Shown here piece by piece: positions 10,929 to 18,286 of a stretch of 64,000 nucleotides of DNA. This DNA is from Ferruginibacter sp. Its GTDB lineage: Bacteria; Bacteroidota; Bacteroidia; Chitinophagales; Chitinophagaceae. The position numbers were made by a program, and so were the translations under genes. Within the stretch, counting starts at the first letter, position 1. Every line of letters starts with the position of its first letter. The DNA lies in NCBI GenBank assembly GCA_013141435.1, contig JABFQZ010000015.1, positions 1 through 64,000 on the forward strand, read 5' to 3'. The notes below the pieces were generated by a model. That model did no database searches. It had not been told where the DNA came from and saw nothing but the letters and a program-made list of their open reading frames with translations.

Positions 10929-11495
10929 CTACAAAATTGGTAATGTTACTTTCACATTATCCCAGCCTGCATTCATTGTAAACCCAATACTCGATTTTTC
11001 AAAATAAATAAAAAAAGTTTCAGCAATTGCTGTTGTTAATTGCACAGGTACGTTTACCCTTAAAATGTCTTTTTTTATATCGTATTTAAAAGAGCCCCAA
11101 GTGTATAAATCTTTATTAAATATTATTGTCCACTTATCGGTATTGGGTATAGCAAAAACTGAGTATTTGCCTTTTTTTACCAGTACCTTATTAATTTTTA
11201 CATCTTTAAAAAACTCTATTTCGGTATTTTCGTTTGCGCCAAAACGCCATACAGTATTATACTCTAGCAATTCTCCAAAAATTACTCTGTCGTTTTTTTG
11301 AGGTCGGCTGTAGGTAATTCTTGCTACCAAAGGCTCTTTTACTTTATCTTGAATTTTTAGCAAAGGATAGTTAGCAGGGTAAGTGCTCATATCTAAAGGA
11401 GATTTATCTAAAGGAGGAATTACAGGCTCGGGCTGCGCAAGCCCAGTAGTGTAAATAAAGCAAGAAAAAAATAGTACATAAAAAAACTTCTTCAT
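10929..11495 (-). CDS. DUF2911 family secreted protein
   Basis: 188 residues from the chosen start; the frame opens 6 codons earlier (11513), but starting at MKKFFYVLFF gives a clean signal peptide ending TGLAQ. Mature part: SPLDMSTYPANYPLLK, ARITYSRPQKN, WRFGANENTEI, GKYSVFAIP, WGSFKYD, GWDNVKV. Unlike its tandem paralog it has no lipobox and should be soluble in the periplasm. Function of the family is unknown. Confidence 0.87.
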   Translation of the reverse strand: MKKFFYVLFFSCFIYTTGLAQPEPVIPPLDKSPLDMSTYPANYPLLKIQDKVKEPLVARITYSRPQKNDRVIFGELLEYNTVWRFGANENTEIEFFKDVKINKVLVKKGKYSVFAIPNTDKWTIIFNKDLYTWGSFKYDIKKDILRVNVPVQLTTAIAETFFIYFEKSSIGFTMNAGWDNVKVTLPIL

Positions 11496-11522
11496 AAATA
11501 TTATTTTAAACAAATTATAAAA

Positions 11523-12119
11523 TTATTGTACCAAAAGTATAGCTAATTTATTGTATGCAAATAATTTTAATTCTGGAAAAAATTGTTTGTATTCGTTTTC
11601 AATATAATCCATTTCGGCTAAAAATATTTGAAATGCAGTATCTGTTTCGGTTATATATGTAGCTCTACGAGCAAGTCCGTTAAAACTTTTTTGCATACCA
11701 GTTGTAGTTTTATAATTATACAGCCAATCTTGCAATTGCATATAGGTAAATGTTTTGGCAAATTTTTCTGGGAAATGTACAATGTTTTTTTCTAAAGATT
11801 TATAGGTGCTTTGCGTAAATTCTTTTAACACTAAACTATTGGCAAATTCATTTTTATCGTTTGCCAAAAAATAATCGTAAACTACATCTACAAAAGCACC
11901 TGCATATAATCGGTAGGTAGGTTTAAACAATTGTTTTAACTTGATTGTAACGGCATGTGTATCTGTAAATTCGTCTATTGCTCGGTGCAGTTGTATGCCT
12001 TGTTGTATTGGTATTGGATAATTGTATTGGGTTTTTCCTTTTACATAATCGCTAATCATATTACCAACCAACACATTTGTATTATTAAAAGATAAATATG
12101 CGTGGGCAAGTAGGTTCAT
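11523..12119 (-). CDS. AcpH-like (DUF479) acyl-carrier-protein phosphodiesterase family protein
   Basis: 198 residues starting at MNLLAHAYLS; the longer frame back to 12176 adds 19 unconserved residues and was rejected. The family signature is clear: MNLLAHAYLS, VGNMISDYVKG, GIQLHRAIDEFTDTH, YAGAFVDVVYDYFLA. In Escherichia coli the homolog removes 4'-phosphopantetheine from acyl carrier protein using an HD-like metal site. Whether this copy has the same substrate is inferred. Located 9 bp from the DUF2911 gene that follows it, on the same strand. Confidence 0.82.
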   Translation of the reverse strand: MNLLAHAYLSFNNTNVLVGNMISDYVKGKTQYNYPIPIQQGIQLHRAIDEFTDTHAVTIKLKQLFKPTYRLYAGAFVDVVYDYFLANDKNEFANSLVLKEFTQSTYKSLEKNIVHFPEKFAKTFTYMQLQDWLYNYKTTTGMQKSFNGLARRATYITETDTAFQIFLAEMDYIENEYKQFFPELKLFAYNKLAILLVQ

Positions 12120-12185
12120 AATATTAATGTATAAAATTATGAAATTTTTTGTAAATCTTATTTTTACTAAAAGCATTGCATTACT

Positions 12186-12193
12186 TATATTTG
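12186..12193 (+). promoter_or_regulatory. TATATTTG, candidate -7 promoter box
   Basis: Matches the Bacteroidota -7 consensus TAnnTTTG. It lies 46 nt before the ATG at 12240. No good -33 TTTG is at the expected distance, so support is from the -7 element alone. Confidence 0.4.
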
Positions 12194-12239
12194 CAACTTA
12201 TGTTTACTTATTATTAAGTAATAAATAAAAAAATGAATT

Positions 12240-12806
12240 ATGATAACTCAAAAAATTAATATCCGTTTTATAGTATTAGTAGGTATTGTATTTGCTGCTG
12301 CCTTTTGTAGGCTATTGCCTATTCAAAATTTTTCGCCACTTGGTGCTATTGCGTTATTTGGTGCAGCACATTTTGCTAAAAAGTGGCATGCAATTGCTAT
12401 TACAATTTTGGCCACATGGCTTAGCGATTTGTTTATAAATAATGTTATTTATGCAAAATTTTTTCCAACATTTACTTGGTTTTACAAAGGCTTTTTTTGG
12501 CAATATGGTGCTTATGCATTAATAGCTATTGCTGCTTTTTTTATACTTAAAAAAGTTACTGTAAAAAATGTATTTATTGGTGCTTTAGCTTCGGCTCTTA
12601 TCTTTTTTGCAGTTTCAAATTTTGGTGTATGGCTTGGTAGTACTACTTATCCGCAAAGTTTTGCTGGCCTTGTACAATGCTATGTAGCTGGTATACCATT
12701 TATTAATGGCACATTAATGGGCGATTTGTTTTATGCTATTGTTTTATTTGGTGGCTTTGCATTTGCTCAAAAACAAGCGCCATTTTTACAATTGGCAAAG
12801 AGCTAA
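12240..12806 (+). CDS. DUF6580-like integral membrane protein
   Basis: 188 residues with about five hydrophobic spans (near 9-27, 35-60, 78-98, 104-125, 160-178). The motifs RLLPIQNFSPLGAIALFGAAHF, SDLFINN and the ending around GTLMGDLFYAIVLFGGFAF match the DUF6580 family of Bacteroidota membrane proteins. The fold resembles the substrate-binding subunit of ECF vitamin transporters in its compact five-to-six-helix layout, but no ECF ATPase is nearby, so a transport role is only a suggestion. Divergent from the AcpH-like gene. No Shine-Dalgarno; an A-rich leader precedes the ATG. Confidence 0.75.
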   Translation: MITQKINIRFIVLVGIVFAAAFCRLLPIQNFSPLGAIALFGAAHFAKKWHAIAITILATWLSDLFINNVIYAKFFPTFTWFYKGFFWQYGAYALIAIAAFFILKKVTVKNVFIGALASALIFFAVSNFGVWLGSTTYPQSFAGLVQCYVAGIPFINGTLMGDLFYAIVLFGGFAFAQKQAPFLQLAKS

Positions 12807-12886
12807 TATTTCAAAAAAATATCTCTTTTCATTTGGTATATACTTAAAATACGGTGTTGAAAAAAACGCTACAATAAGTGCTGCCA

Positions 12887-12985
12887 AAAGTTATACTGCC
12901 CACAAGCGGCAGGATAGAAACGTAAAGCCCACAGGTGGAGGAACGACACCGAGGACTTGCAGTGAATAGCCTGAACAAAGGCTAA
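12887..12985 (+). ncRNA. GC-rich structured intergenic element A (candidate RNA)
   Basis: A GC-rich island in an AT-rich gap. Visible pairing: CTGCC/GGCAG around 12896-12912, GGTG/CACC closing a loop that contains GGAACGA (12935-12950), and TAGCCT/AGGCTA at 12967-12984. It contains GGATAGAAACG and ACACCGAGGACTTG. Short motifs (GGATrG near the 5' side, ACGA in the loop, ATAGC near the 3' side) recur in elements at 28.4 and 33.0 kb. No ORF of merit. Could be a structured RNA or a dispersed non-coding repeat; strand is assumed. Confidence 0.4.
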
Positions 12986-13063
12986 GTAATGAAATAATAT
13001 TGACCGCCAAAATTGTTCTAATTTTTCTTTTATTTTTACTGCCAATTACTGCTAAAAAGCAGT

Positions 13064-13071
13064 TATTTTTG
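13064..13071 (+). promoter_or_regulatory. TATTTTTG, candidate -7 promoter box
   Basis: TAnnTTTG match 21 nt before the ATG of the deoxyhypusine-synthase-like gene. It sits just after a small GCTaaaaaGC hairpin. No convincing -33 element. Confidence 0.4.
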
Positions 13072-13092
13072 TAGCCTAAACTTTACAATATT

Positions 13093-14067
13093 ATGAGCCA
13101 AGGACCAGTTTCAAATTTTATAGAACACCATTATAGACACTTTAATGCTGCAGCACTTATGGATGCCGCAAAAGGTTATGTAACACACCTAAACGAAGGT
13201 GGCAAAATGATGGTAACCCTTGCTGGTGCTATGAGTACGGCGGAGCTTGGGCTTAGCCTTGCCGAAATGATAAGACAAGATAAAATTGCAATTATTAGTT
13301 GTACAGGTGCAAACCTTGAAGAAGATGTAATGAATTTGGTAGCGCATAGCCATTACAAAAGAGTGCCAAATTATAGAGATTTGAGCCCACAAGATGAGTG
13401 GGATTTGCTAGAAAATCATTACAACCGTGTAACCGATACTTGCATACCTGAGGAGGAGGCATTTAGAAGATTGCAACAGCATATTGAAAAAATTTGGAAA
13501 GATGCCGATTCAAAAGGCGAACGTTATTTTCCGCATGAGTATATGTACAAAATGTTGCTAAGTGGCGTATTGGAGCAGTATTACGAAATAGATCCCAAAA
13601 ATAGTTGGATGCTTGCAGCAGCCGAAAAAAATATTCCAATTGTAGTGCCAGGCTGGGAAGATAGTACCATGGGAAACATTTTTGCATCGTACATTATTAA
13701 AAACGAAATGAAAGCAAGCACCATGAAAAGTGGTATAGAATATATGGTATGGCTTGCGGATTGGTATAGAAATAATTCATCGGGAAAGGGTGTAGGCTTT
13801 TTTCAAATTGGCGGTGGTATAGCAGGCGATTTTCCTATTTGTGTAGTGCCAATGATGTATCAAGATTTGGAGTGGCATGATGTACCTTTTTGGAATTATT
13901 TTTGCCAAATATCAGACTCGACCACATCGTACGGAAGCTATAGTGGTGCTGTGCCAAACGAAAAAATAACGTGGGGTAAATTAGATATTAATACACCTAA
14001 ATTTATTGTAGAGAGTGATGCTACAATAGTGGCTCCACTTATGTTTGCGTGGATATTAGGTTGGTAG
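13093..14067 (+). CDS. deoxyhypusine synthase family protein
   Basis: 324 residues, full family length. NAD-binding Rossmann-like regions are visible (MMVTLAGAMSTAELG, IISCTGANLEED), along with PIVVPGWEDSTMGN, GVGFFQIGGGIAGDFPI and the ending PNEKITWGKL, where the Lys of the GKL/GKI segment corresponds to the active-site lysine of eukaryotic enzymes. The eukaryotic enzyme transfers an aminobutyl group from spermidine to eIF5A. Bacteria lack eIF5A, and bacterial members are thought to act on polyamines (homospermidine-synthase-like), so the substrate here is open. Stands alone between intergenic elements. Confidence 0.9.
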   Translation: MSQGPVSNFIEHHYRHFNAAALMDAAKGYVTHLNEGGKMMVTLAGAMSTAELGLSLAEMIRQDKIAIISCTGANLEEDVMNLVAHSHYKRVPNYRDLSPQDEWDLLENHYNRVTDTCIPEEEAFRRLQQHIEKIWKDADSKGERYFPHEYMYKMLLSGVLEQYYEIDPKNSWMLAAAEKNIPIVVPGWEDSTMGNIFASYIIKNEMKASTMKSGIEYMVWLADWYRNNSSGKGVGFFQIGGGIAGDFPICVVPMMYQDLEWHDVPFWNYFCQISDSTTSYGSYSGAVPNEKITWGKLDINTPKFIVESDATIVAPLMFAWILGW

Positions 14068-14117
14068 ATTTAGAATTGAGATAAAGTAAAATTATTTTAA
14101 ATTATTGTAGCTTAATT

Positions 14118-14134
14118 CCTCTCCTTTGGAGAGG
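14118..14134 (+). terminator. CCTCTCC-TTT-GGAGAGG hairpin
   Basis: Perfect 7-bp GC-rich stem with a 3-nt loop, 50 bases after the stop of the preceding gene. A run of six T (14146-14151) follows only after a 12-nt gap, so it is an imperfect terminator; it may instead be part of an intergenic repeat that continues to ~14220. Confidence 0.45.
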
Positions 14135-14168
14135 CGGAGGTAAAGTTTTTTCCGAACAAAGAAGCAGC

Positions 14169-14218
14169 TATGGGCATCATCGTTGTGTCACTCACTTCAG
14201 CGGCATACCATTTGGCAA
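14169..14218. repeat. intergenic repeat D, copy 1
   Basis: TATGGGCATCATCGTTG..GTCACTCACTTCA resembles TATGGCATCAGCATTGG..GTCGCACATTTCA at 20411-20441 (roughly two thirds of bases identical with two one-base gaps). Both are non-coding and richer in GC than their surroundings. Low-copy divergent repeat of unknown role. Confidence 0.4.
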
Positions 14219-14246
14219 CATTAATTATACAACAAGTAAAAGTAAA

Positions 14247-14708
14247 ATGAATAAAATAATTAAAGCCTTACAAAAAGTAGAAACTAAATTTATATTTGCC
14301 GAAAGGCAAAACACAAAAATATCGGCAGCAAATGTAGGTTGGCATATTGAGCATATTATTTTGGCAAATAATAGAATAATAGATGCTACTAAAGCAAGTA
14401 ACCCTGCCGATTATAAATGGAAATTTGATAAAAATAGATTTTTTGCTTTTTTATTAAAAAAATTTCCTAGAGGTAGAGCCAAAGCGCCTAAAGCTTCGTT
14501 GCCAGTAAGCGAATTTAATGAAGCTGAGGTAAAATTAAAATTAGAATTGGCTAAGCAAAAAATATTAGAATTAGATAATTTATCTGCTACCCATTATTTA
14601 GATCATCCATTTTTTGGTAAAACAAAATTATCAGGCGTAAAAAAAGTATTATTAATTCATACAAATCATCATTTAAAAATTATTGCTGATATTATAAAAC
14701 AATCATAA
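14247..14708 (+). CDS. DinB-like DUF1569 family protein
   Basis: 153 residues, an expected length for the family. The four-helix DinB-type fold is suggested by the His ligands in GWHIEHII (residues ~32-39) and HTNHHLKII near the end, which together would bind a metal. Related proteins are thiol-dependent metalloproteins, but no reaction is known for DUF1569. It is followed after 1 bp by the CDGSH gene, so the two are probably co-transcribed. Confidence 0.75.
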   Translation: MNKIIKALQKVETKFIFAERQNTKISAANVGWHIEHIILANNRIIDATKASNPADYKWKFDKNRFFAFLLKKFPRGRAKAPKASLPVSEFNEAEVKLKLELAKQKILELDNLSATHYLDHPFFGKTKLSGVKKVLLIHTNHHLKIIADIIKQS

Positions 14709-14709
14709 A

Positions 14710-14934
14710 ATGGAAAAAGTAAAAATAACCATCAACAACAATGGTTCTTTAAAAGTAGAAGGCGATTTTGAAATTGTAGATAGAAATGGTGGTGTGTACG
14801 ACCTTGGCGGAAGAAATGTTTTAGGACTATGCCGTTGCGGCTTATCTAAAAACAAACCATTTTGCGATGGAGCTCACAATGGTAATTTTGAGCATGAGGC
14901 GATCGCTTTTGCTTTGCCACCAAAGAAGGTGTAA
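14710..14934 (+). CDS. CDGSH-type iron-sulfur protein (mitoNEET-like)
   Basis: 74 residues. The [2Fe-2S] ligand pattern is complete: CRCGLSKNKPFCDGAH gives Cys-X-Cys-X8-Cys-X3-His. The N-terminal part (MEKVKITINNNGSLKVEGD) is a short beta segment common in bacterial single-domain members. Likely a soluble redox or cluster-transfer protein. Starts 1 bp after the DUF1569 stop. Confidence 0.93.
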   Translation: MEKVKITINNNGSLKVEGDFEIVDRNGGVYDLGGRNVLGLCRCGLSKNKPFCDGAHNGNFEHEAIAFALPPKKV

Positions 14935-14995
14935 ATTATTGAATTGTTAATCTCTCTAACTTAAAGAAACCTCTAAAAATACAAAGACAAATTTT

Positions 14996-15044
14996 AACTC
15001 AAAGAACACAAAGAAATTCTTTCCTTTGCATCCTTTTTGGTTTT
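14996..15044. repeat. imperfect palindromic intergenic repeat
   Basis: AACTCAAAGAACACAAAGAA is followed by a right arm TTCTTTCCTTTGCATCC..GGTT that approximates its reverse complement, with several mismatches. The outer CTCTAAAAA (14971-14979) and TTTTTAGAG (15054-15062) are also exact inverted repeats. This looks like a decayed copy of the hairpin repeats built on CTTTGTG/CACAAAG found between genes in many genomes. Confidence 0.35.
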
Positions 15045-15200
15045 CAAACTTAGTTTTTAGAGATGCCCTTAAATTTAAAAACAGATTTTTTAAATTTTGA
15101 AATTAGAGCAATTGTTATTAGTCTATGATTAATTAAACAGTATTTCGATTATTATAAACTTTAACAATTTAACGATGCAACAATTAAACTATGAATTATT

Positions 15201-15731
15201 ATGAACGTAGATGAATTATATTTAGAAAGCGAAGCGGATATTAAAAATAACGAATATACCGAAGCATTTAAAAAATGCGAAACCATACTTTACGAAATGC
15301 CAGACCATGCGCCTGCGCACAATTCTATGGGTTGGATATTTAAAACCCAGTTTGATGACTATGCCCGAGCCGAAAAGCATTTTTTGATGGCTATAAAAAT
15401 GGCTCCACTTTACCCTCATCCCTACTTTCATTATGCAACATTGTTATCTGATTTGGAACGGTGGGATGATTTAGACCTTCATTTATCTTTTTGTGTAGAA
15501 ATAGCTACACTTGATAAATGTTGGATATACAGCAAGCGTGCAGCTATGTATGAACTATTGCAGAACTATGCCCATGCTATAAAAAATTATAAACAAGCAA
15601 TTTTATTTTCGCTTAGCGATGATAAAATAAAAACTTATAAGGAAGATATAGAAAGGTGTTTACTAAAAGAGGAAATGGTAAAACAATCACATAAAAACAC
15701 ACTTAAACCTAAAGTAGTAAAATCAAAATAA
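15201..15731 (+). CDS. TPR-repeat protein
   Basis: 176 residues, no signal peptide, so cytoplasmic. Three to four tetratricopeptide-like helical pairs can be traced (EYTEAFKKCETILYEMPDHAPAHNSMGWI, ARAEKHFLMAIKMAPLYPHPYFHYA, YAHAIKNYKQAILFS), followed by a basic tail (LKPKVVKSK). The role is probably protein-protein interaction; no partner can be inferred from the neighbours. Preceded by ~265 non-coding bases. Confidence 0.75.
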   Translation: MNVDELYLESEADIKNNEYTEAFKKCETILYEMPDHAPAHNSMGWIFKTQFDDYARAEKHFLMAIKMAPLYPHPYFHYATLLSDLERWDDLDLHLSFCVEIATLDKCWIYSKRAAMYELLQNYAHAIKNYKQAILFSLSDDKIKTYKEDIERCLLKEEMVKQSHKNTLKPKVVKSK

Positions 15732-16158
15732 TTGTTTATTTACAATCGCTAATACAATTCATCCATCTTATTTTTTGGTTTATAACATTTGGTATATTCC
15801 TCCGTTTAACATTACTACATTGCTGTAACATAAATTATAGAATCTAAAATTATTACGATTGTGCAGTAGTAGTCCATCTTTTAAATGCTTTTTTTGAGGT
15901 ATAAAACTGAAAAATTGTTGATAAAACCTTGCTTAATAAAGAAGATTTTTTTCTTTAATTGAAAGCTGAAATTATAATAATGTTATTCTGATTTTTTTTA
16001 AAGCACAAATAAATGAAAACTTTGTACATTTTTTAGAGCTCAATTAAATTGGTATTTCAAGCTTTTTGAGCAGTGGCTACTTACAAAAAAATATGTACAT
16101 TAATTTAAAGGTAATGATGAAATCATTACTATAAAATTTCAATACTTTTTATTAGCTA
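15732..16158. other. intergenic region, nothing recognised
   Basis: About 427 AT-rich bases between convergent genes. No ORF, no strong hairpin with a T-run and no motif shared with the other GC-rich islands was found. Confidence 0.5.
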
Positions 16159-16407
16159 TTATACTTGTTTCCCTTCACTCTCTGGCCTTTCCATTACACC
16201 TCTTTTGTAAATAACTAAGCCATTTAAAAAATTGCGAAGTACTTGGTCTTGTGCTGGCACAAAGCTTGGGTGGTCGGCGGCTCTAAACATATCGCCTAAA
16301 GCACCACGGCTTATTTTAAAATTTACAAGTGCCAATATTTCGATAATATCATCGTTGCGAAGCGAAAGTGCTACACGTAATTTTTTTAAAATATCATTAT
16401 TATCCAT
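16159..16407 (-). CDS. DUF1456 (YehS-like) protein, single-repeat form
   Basis: 82 residues. The sequence MDNNDILKKLRVALSLRNDDIIEILAL..F.., FVPAQDQVLRNFLNGLVIYKRG matches one DUF1456 unit. The usual protein (about 155 residues in Escherichia coli YehS) has two such units, so this is a half-length version ending in RPESEGKQV. The frame is intact, and it may be a genuine one-unit protein or a remnant. Function unknown. Confidence 0.72.
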   Translation of the reverse strand: MDNNDILKKLRVALSLRNDDIIEILALVNFKISRGALGDMFRAADHPSFVPAQDQVLRNFLNGLVIYKRGVMERPESEGKQV

Positions 16408-16487
16408 TTGCTGCTACTTGAAATTAAAAATATTGTAAAAAAAACTATTTTTAAATTGATTAAAAGTAAAATAAATAAATTTCTCCA

Positions 16488-17306
16488 TTACAAAAATAAA
16501 TCGTTGTATAGTTTTCCTCCCGGCACTACAGCATACTTATCAAAATTTGTAACACCTTCAGCAGCCAATACAACTTCATCTATAAATGCATTGCCAGTAC
16601 AAGTAGCAGATTGTTTACTCAAAATAACATGAACAGCATCTGCAACGATATCAGTAGTACGGCTCATATTTATTAAGGCTTCTCCTCCTAGCAAATTTTG
16701 TACCGCAGCTGTGGCTATAGTAGTACGTGGCCACAAAGCGTTCGATGCTATATTAAATTCCTTTAGCTCTGCAGCTAATCCAAGTGCTATCATTGTCATA
16801 TCATATTTGCTTATTGTATATGCAATATGGTTTTTAAACCATTTCATATCCATATTTAATGGTGGCGATAAAGTTAGAATGTGAGCATTTTCTGACTTTT
16901 TTAAATGTGGTATGCAAGCTTTACTCATCAAAAATGTACCTCTCACATTTATACTATGCATAAGATCAAATCGTTTAGCCTCGGTAGCCTCGGTTTTAGT
17001 AAGCGAAATAGCCGATGCATTATTTATTAATGCATCAATACCTCCAAAAGTTTCTAAAGTTTTTGTAATTACGTTTTCTATTTGTGCTTCATCTCTAATA
17101 TCGCATGGCACTGCCAACGCTTTGCCCCCAGCAGCTTCTATTTCTTTTGCTGCACTGTAAATTGTACCACCAAGCTTTGGGTTTTCTACGGTGCTTTTTG
17201 ATGCTACTACAATATTAGCACCTTCTTTTGCTAGCCTAAGTGCTATTGCTTTTCCAATACCTCTGCTTGCTCCAGTAATTACTATGGTTTTATTTTTAAA
17301 CAACAT
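16488..17306 (-). CDS. SDR oxidoreductase, HSDL2-like
   Basis: 272 residues. Classical short-chain dehydrogenase: cofactor loop TGASRGIG at residues 11-18, NNAS at ~91-94, and YTISK as the catalytic Tyr/Lys pair. The segments MDMKWFKNHIAYTISKYDMT and SNALWPRTTIATAAV are characteristic of the hydroxysteroid-dehydrogenase-like protein 2 (HSDL2) subgroup. The expected catalytic Ser before the Tyr is placed in TLSPP. Predicted cytoplasmic NAD(P)-dependent oxidoreductase; substrate unknown, possibly a lipid. Starts after the DUF1456 gene on the same strand with an 80-bp gap. Confidence 0.85.
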   Translation of the reverse strand: MLFKNKTIVITGASRGIGKAIALRLAKEGANIVVASKSTVENPKLGGTIYSAAKEIEAAGGKALAVPCDIRDEAQIENVITKTLETFGGIDALINNASAISLTKTEATEAKRFDLMHSINVRGTFLMSKACIPHLKKSENAHILTLSPPLNMDMKWFKNHIAYTISKYDMTMIALGLAAELKEFNIASNALWPRTTIATAAVQNLLGGEALINMSRTTDIVADAVHVILSKQSATCTGNAFIDEVVLAAEGVTNFDKYAVVPGGKLYNDLFL

Positions 17307-17430
17307 TATAAATATATATTAATAAAAAAATTGTTTTTAAAAGTAAAGAATTATTGCAATAAAATAGCAATTTGTTTTCAAAAACTATGAAGCTTATTCG
17401 TAAAAATTATATTTTTCTTACCTTCATACT

Positions 17431-18225
17431 ATGCAAACACTCACAATAAGCATTATACAAACTAATTTGTATTGGGAAAACAAAGCAGCTAATTTGCAAA
17501 TGTTACATAAAAAAATAAAGGATAGAGAATCTGCTACAGAAATAGTAATACTACCCGAAATGTTTTCTACGGGATTTTCTATGAACCCAATTGCATTAGC
17601 CGAAACCATGGATGGGGAAACCATGGAATGGATGAAAAAAATAGCACAAGAAGAAAAAATTATTTTAACTGGAAGTATTATTATTTGCGAAAACGAAAAT
17701 TATTATAACCGACTTATTTGGATGTTGCCCAATGGGCAATTTGGATATTACGATAAACGACATTTATTTGGTTTTGCAAAAGAAAACGAGCATTACACAG
17801 CCGGAAAAAAAAGATTAATAGCACAAGTAAAAGGATGGAAAATAAATTTGCAAATATGTTATGACTTACGTTTTCCGGTATGGGCTAGGCAAACACAAAA
17901 TTTAAACAAAGAGCCCGAATACGACATACTTATATATGTTGCCAATTGGCCTGAGCGTCGCAGCCATGCCTGGAAAACATTACTCTGTGCCAGAGCTATC
18001 GAAAATCAATGTTATGTAATTGGTGTAAACCGTGTAGGCAATGATGGTAATAATATTTATCACAGCGGCAATTCGTTAATTGTAGATGCACAAGGACAAA
18101 TACTTTACCATAAAGCAGATGATGAAGATATGTTTACAATTGAGCTACAAAAAGAAAATTTAATAAAAACAAGAGAGCAGTTACCATTTTTAAAAGATGC
18201 CGATGTGTTTAGTTTTACCCAATAA
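17431..18225 (+). CDS. nitrilase-family omega-amidase (YafV-like)
   Basis: 264 residues. The nitrilase Glu-Lys-Cys triad can be read: Glu in LPEMFSTGF (~residue 43), Lys in YDKRHLF (~109), Cys in QICYDLRFP (~144). The PEMFSTGFSM and KRHLFGF variants are typical of omega-amidases, which hydrolyse alpha-ketoglutaramate or alpha-ketosuccinamate in methionine salvage and glutamine transaminase pathways. Cytoplasmic. Divergent from the SDR gene. Substrate assignment is by family only. Confidence 0.88.
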   Translation: MQTLTISIIQTNLYWENKAANLQMLHKKIKDRESATEIVILPEMFSTGFSMNPIALAETMDGETMEWMKKIAQEEKIILTGSIIICENENYYNRLIWMLPNGQFGYYDKRHLFGFAKENEHYTAGKKRLIAQVKGWKINLQICYDLRFPVWARQTQNLNKEPEYDILIYVANWPERRSHAWKTLLCARAIENQCYVIGVNRVGNDGNNIYHSGNSLIVDAQGQILYHKADDEDMFTIELQKENLIKTREQLPFLKDADVFSFTQ

Positions 18226-18286
18226 AAAATTTGAAATTTAAAATATTTATTACACTACATAACTCATATTCTTATAAATAAGGTAG

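Noticed and set aside
12733-12969. 78-residue ORF overlapping the DUF6580 gene and element A
   Set aside because: Frame-shifted shadow of a membrane protein followed by GC-rich non-coding sequence; no domain.
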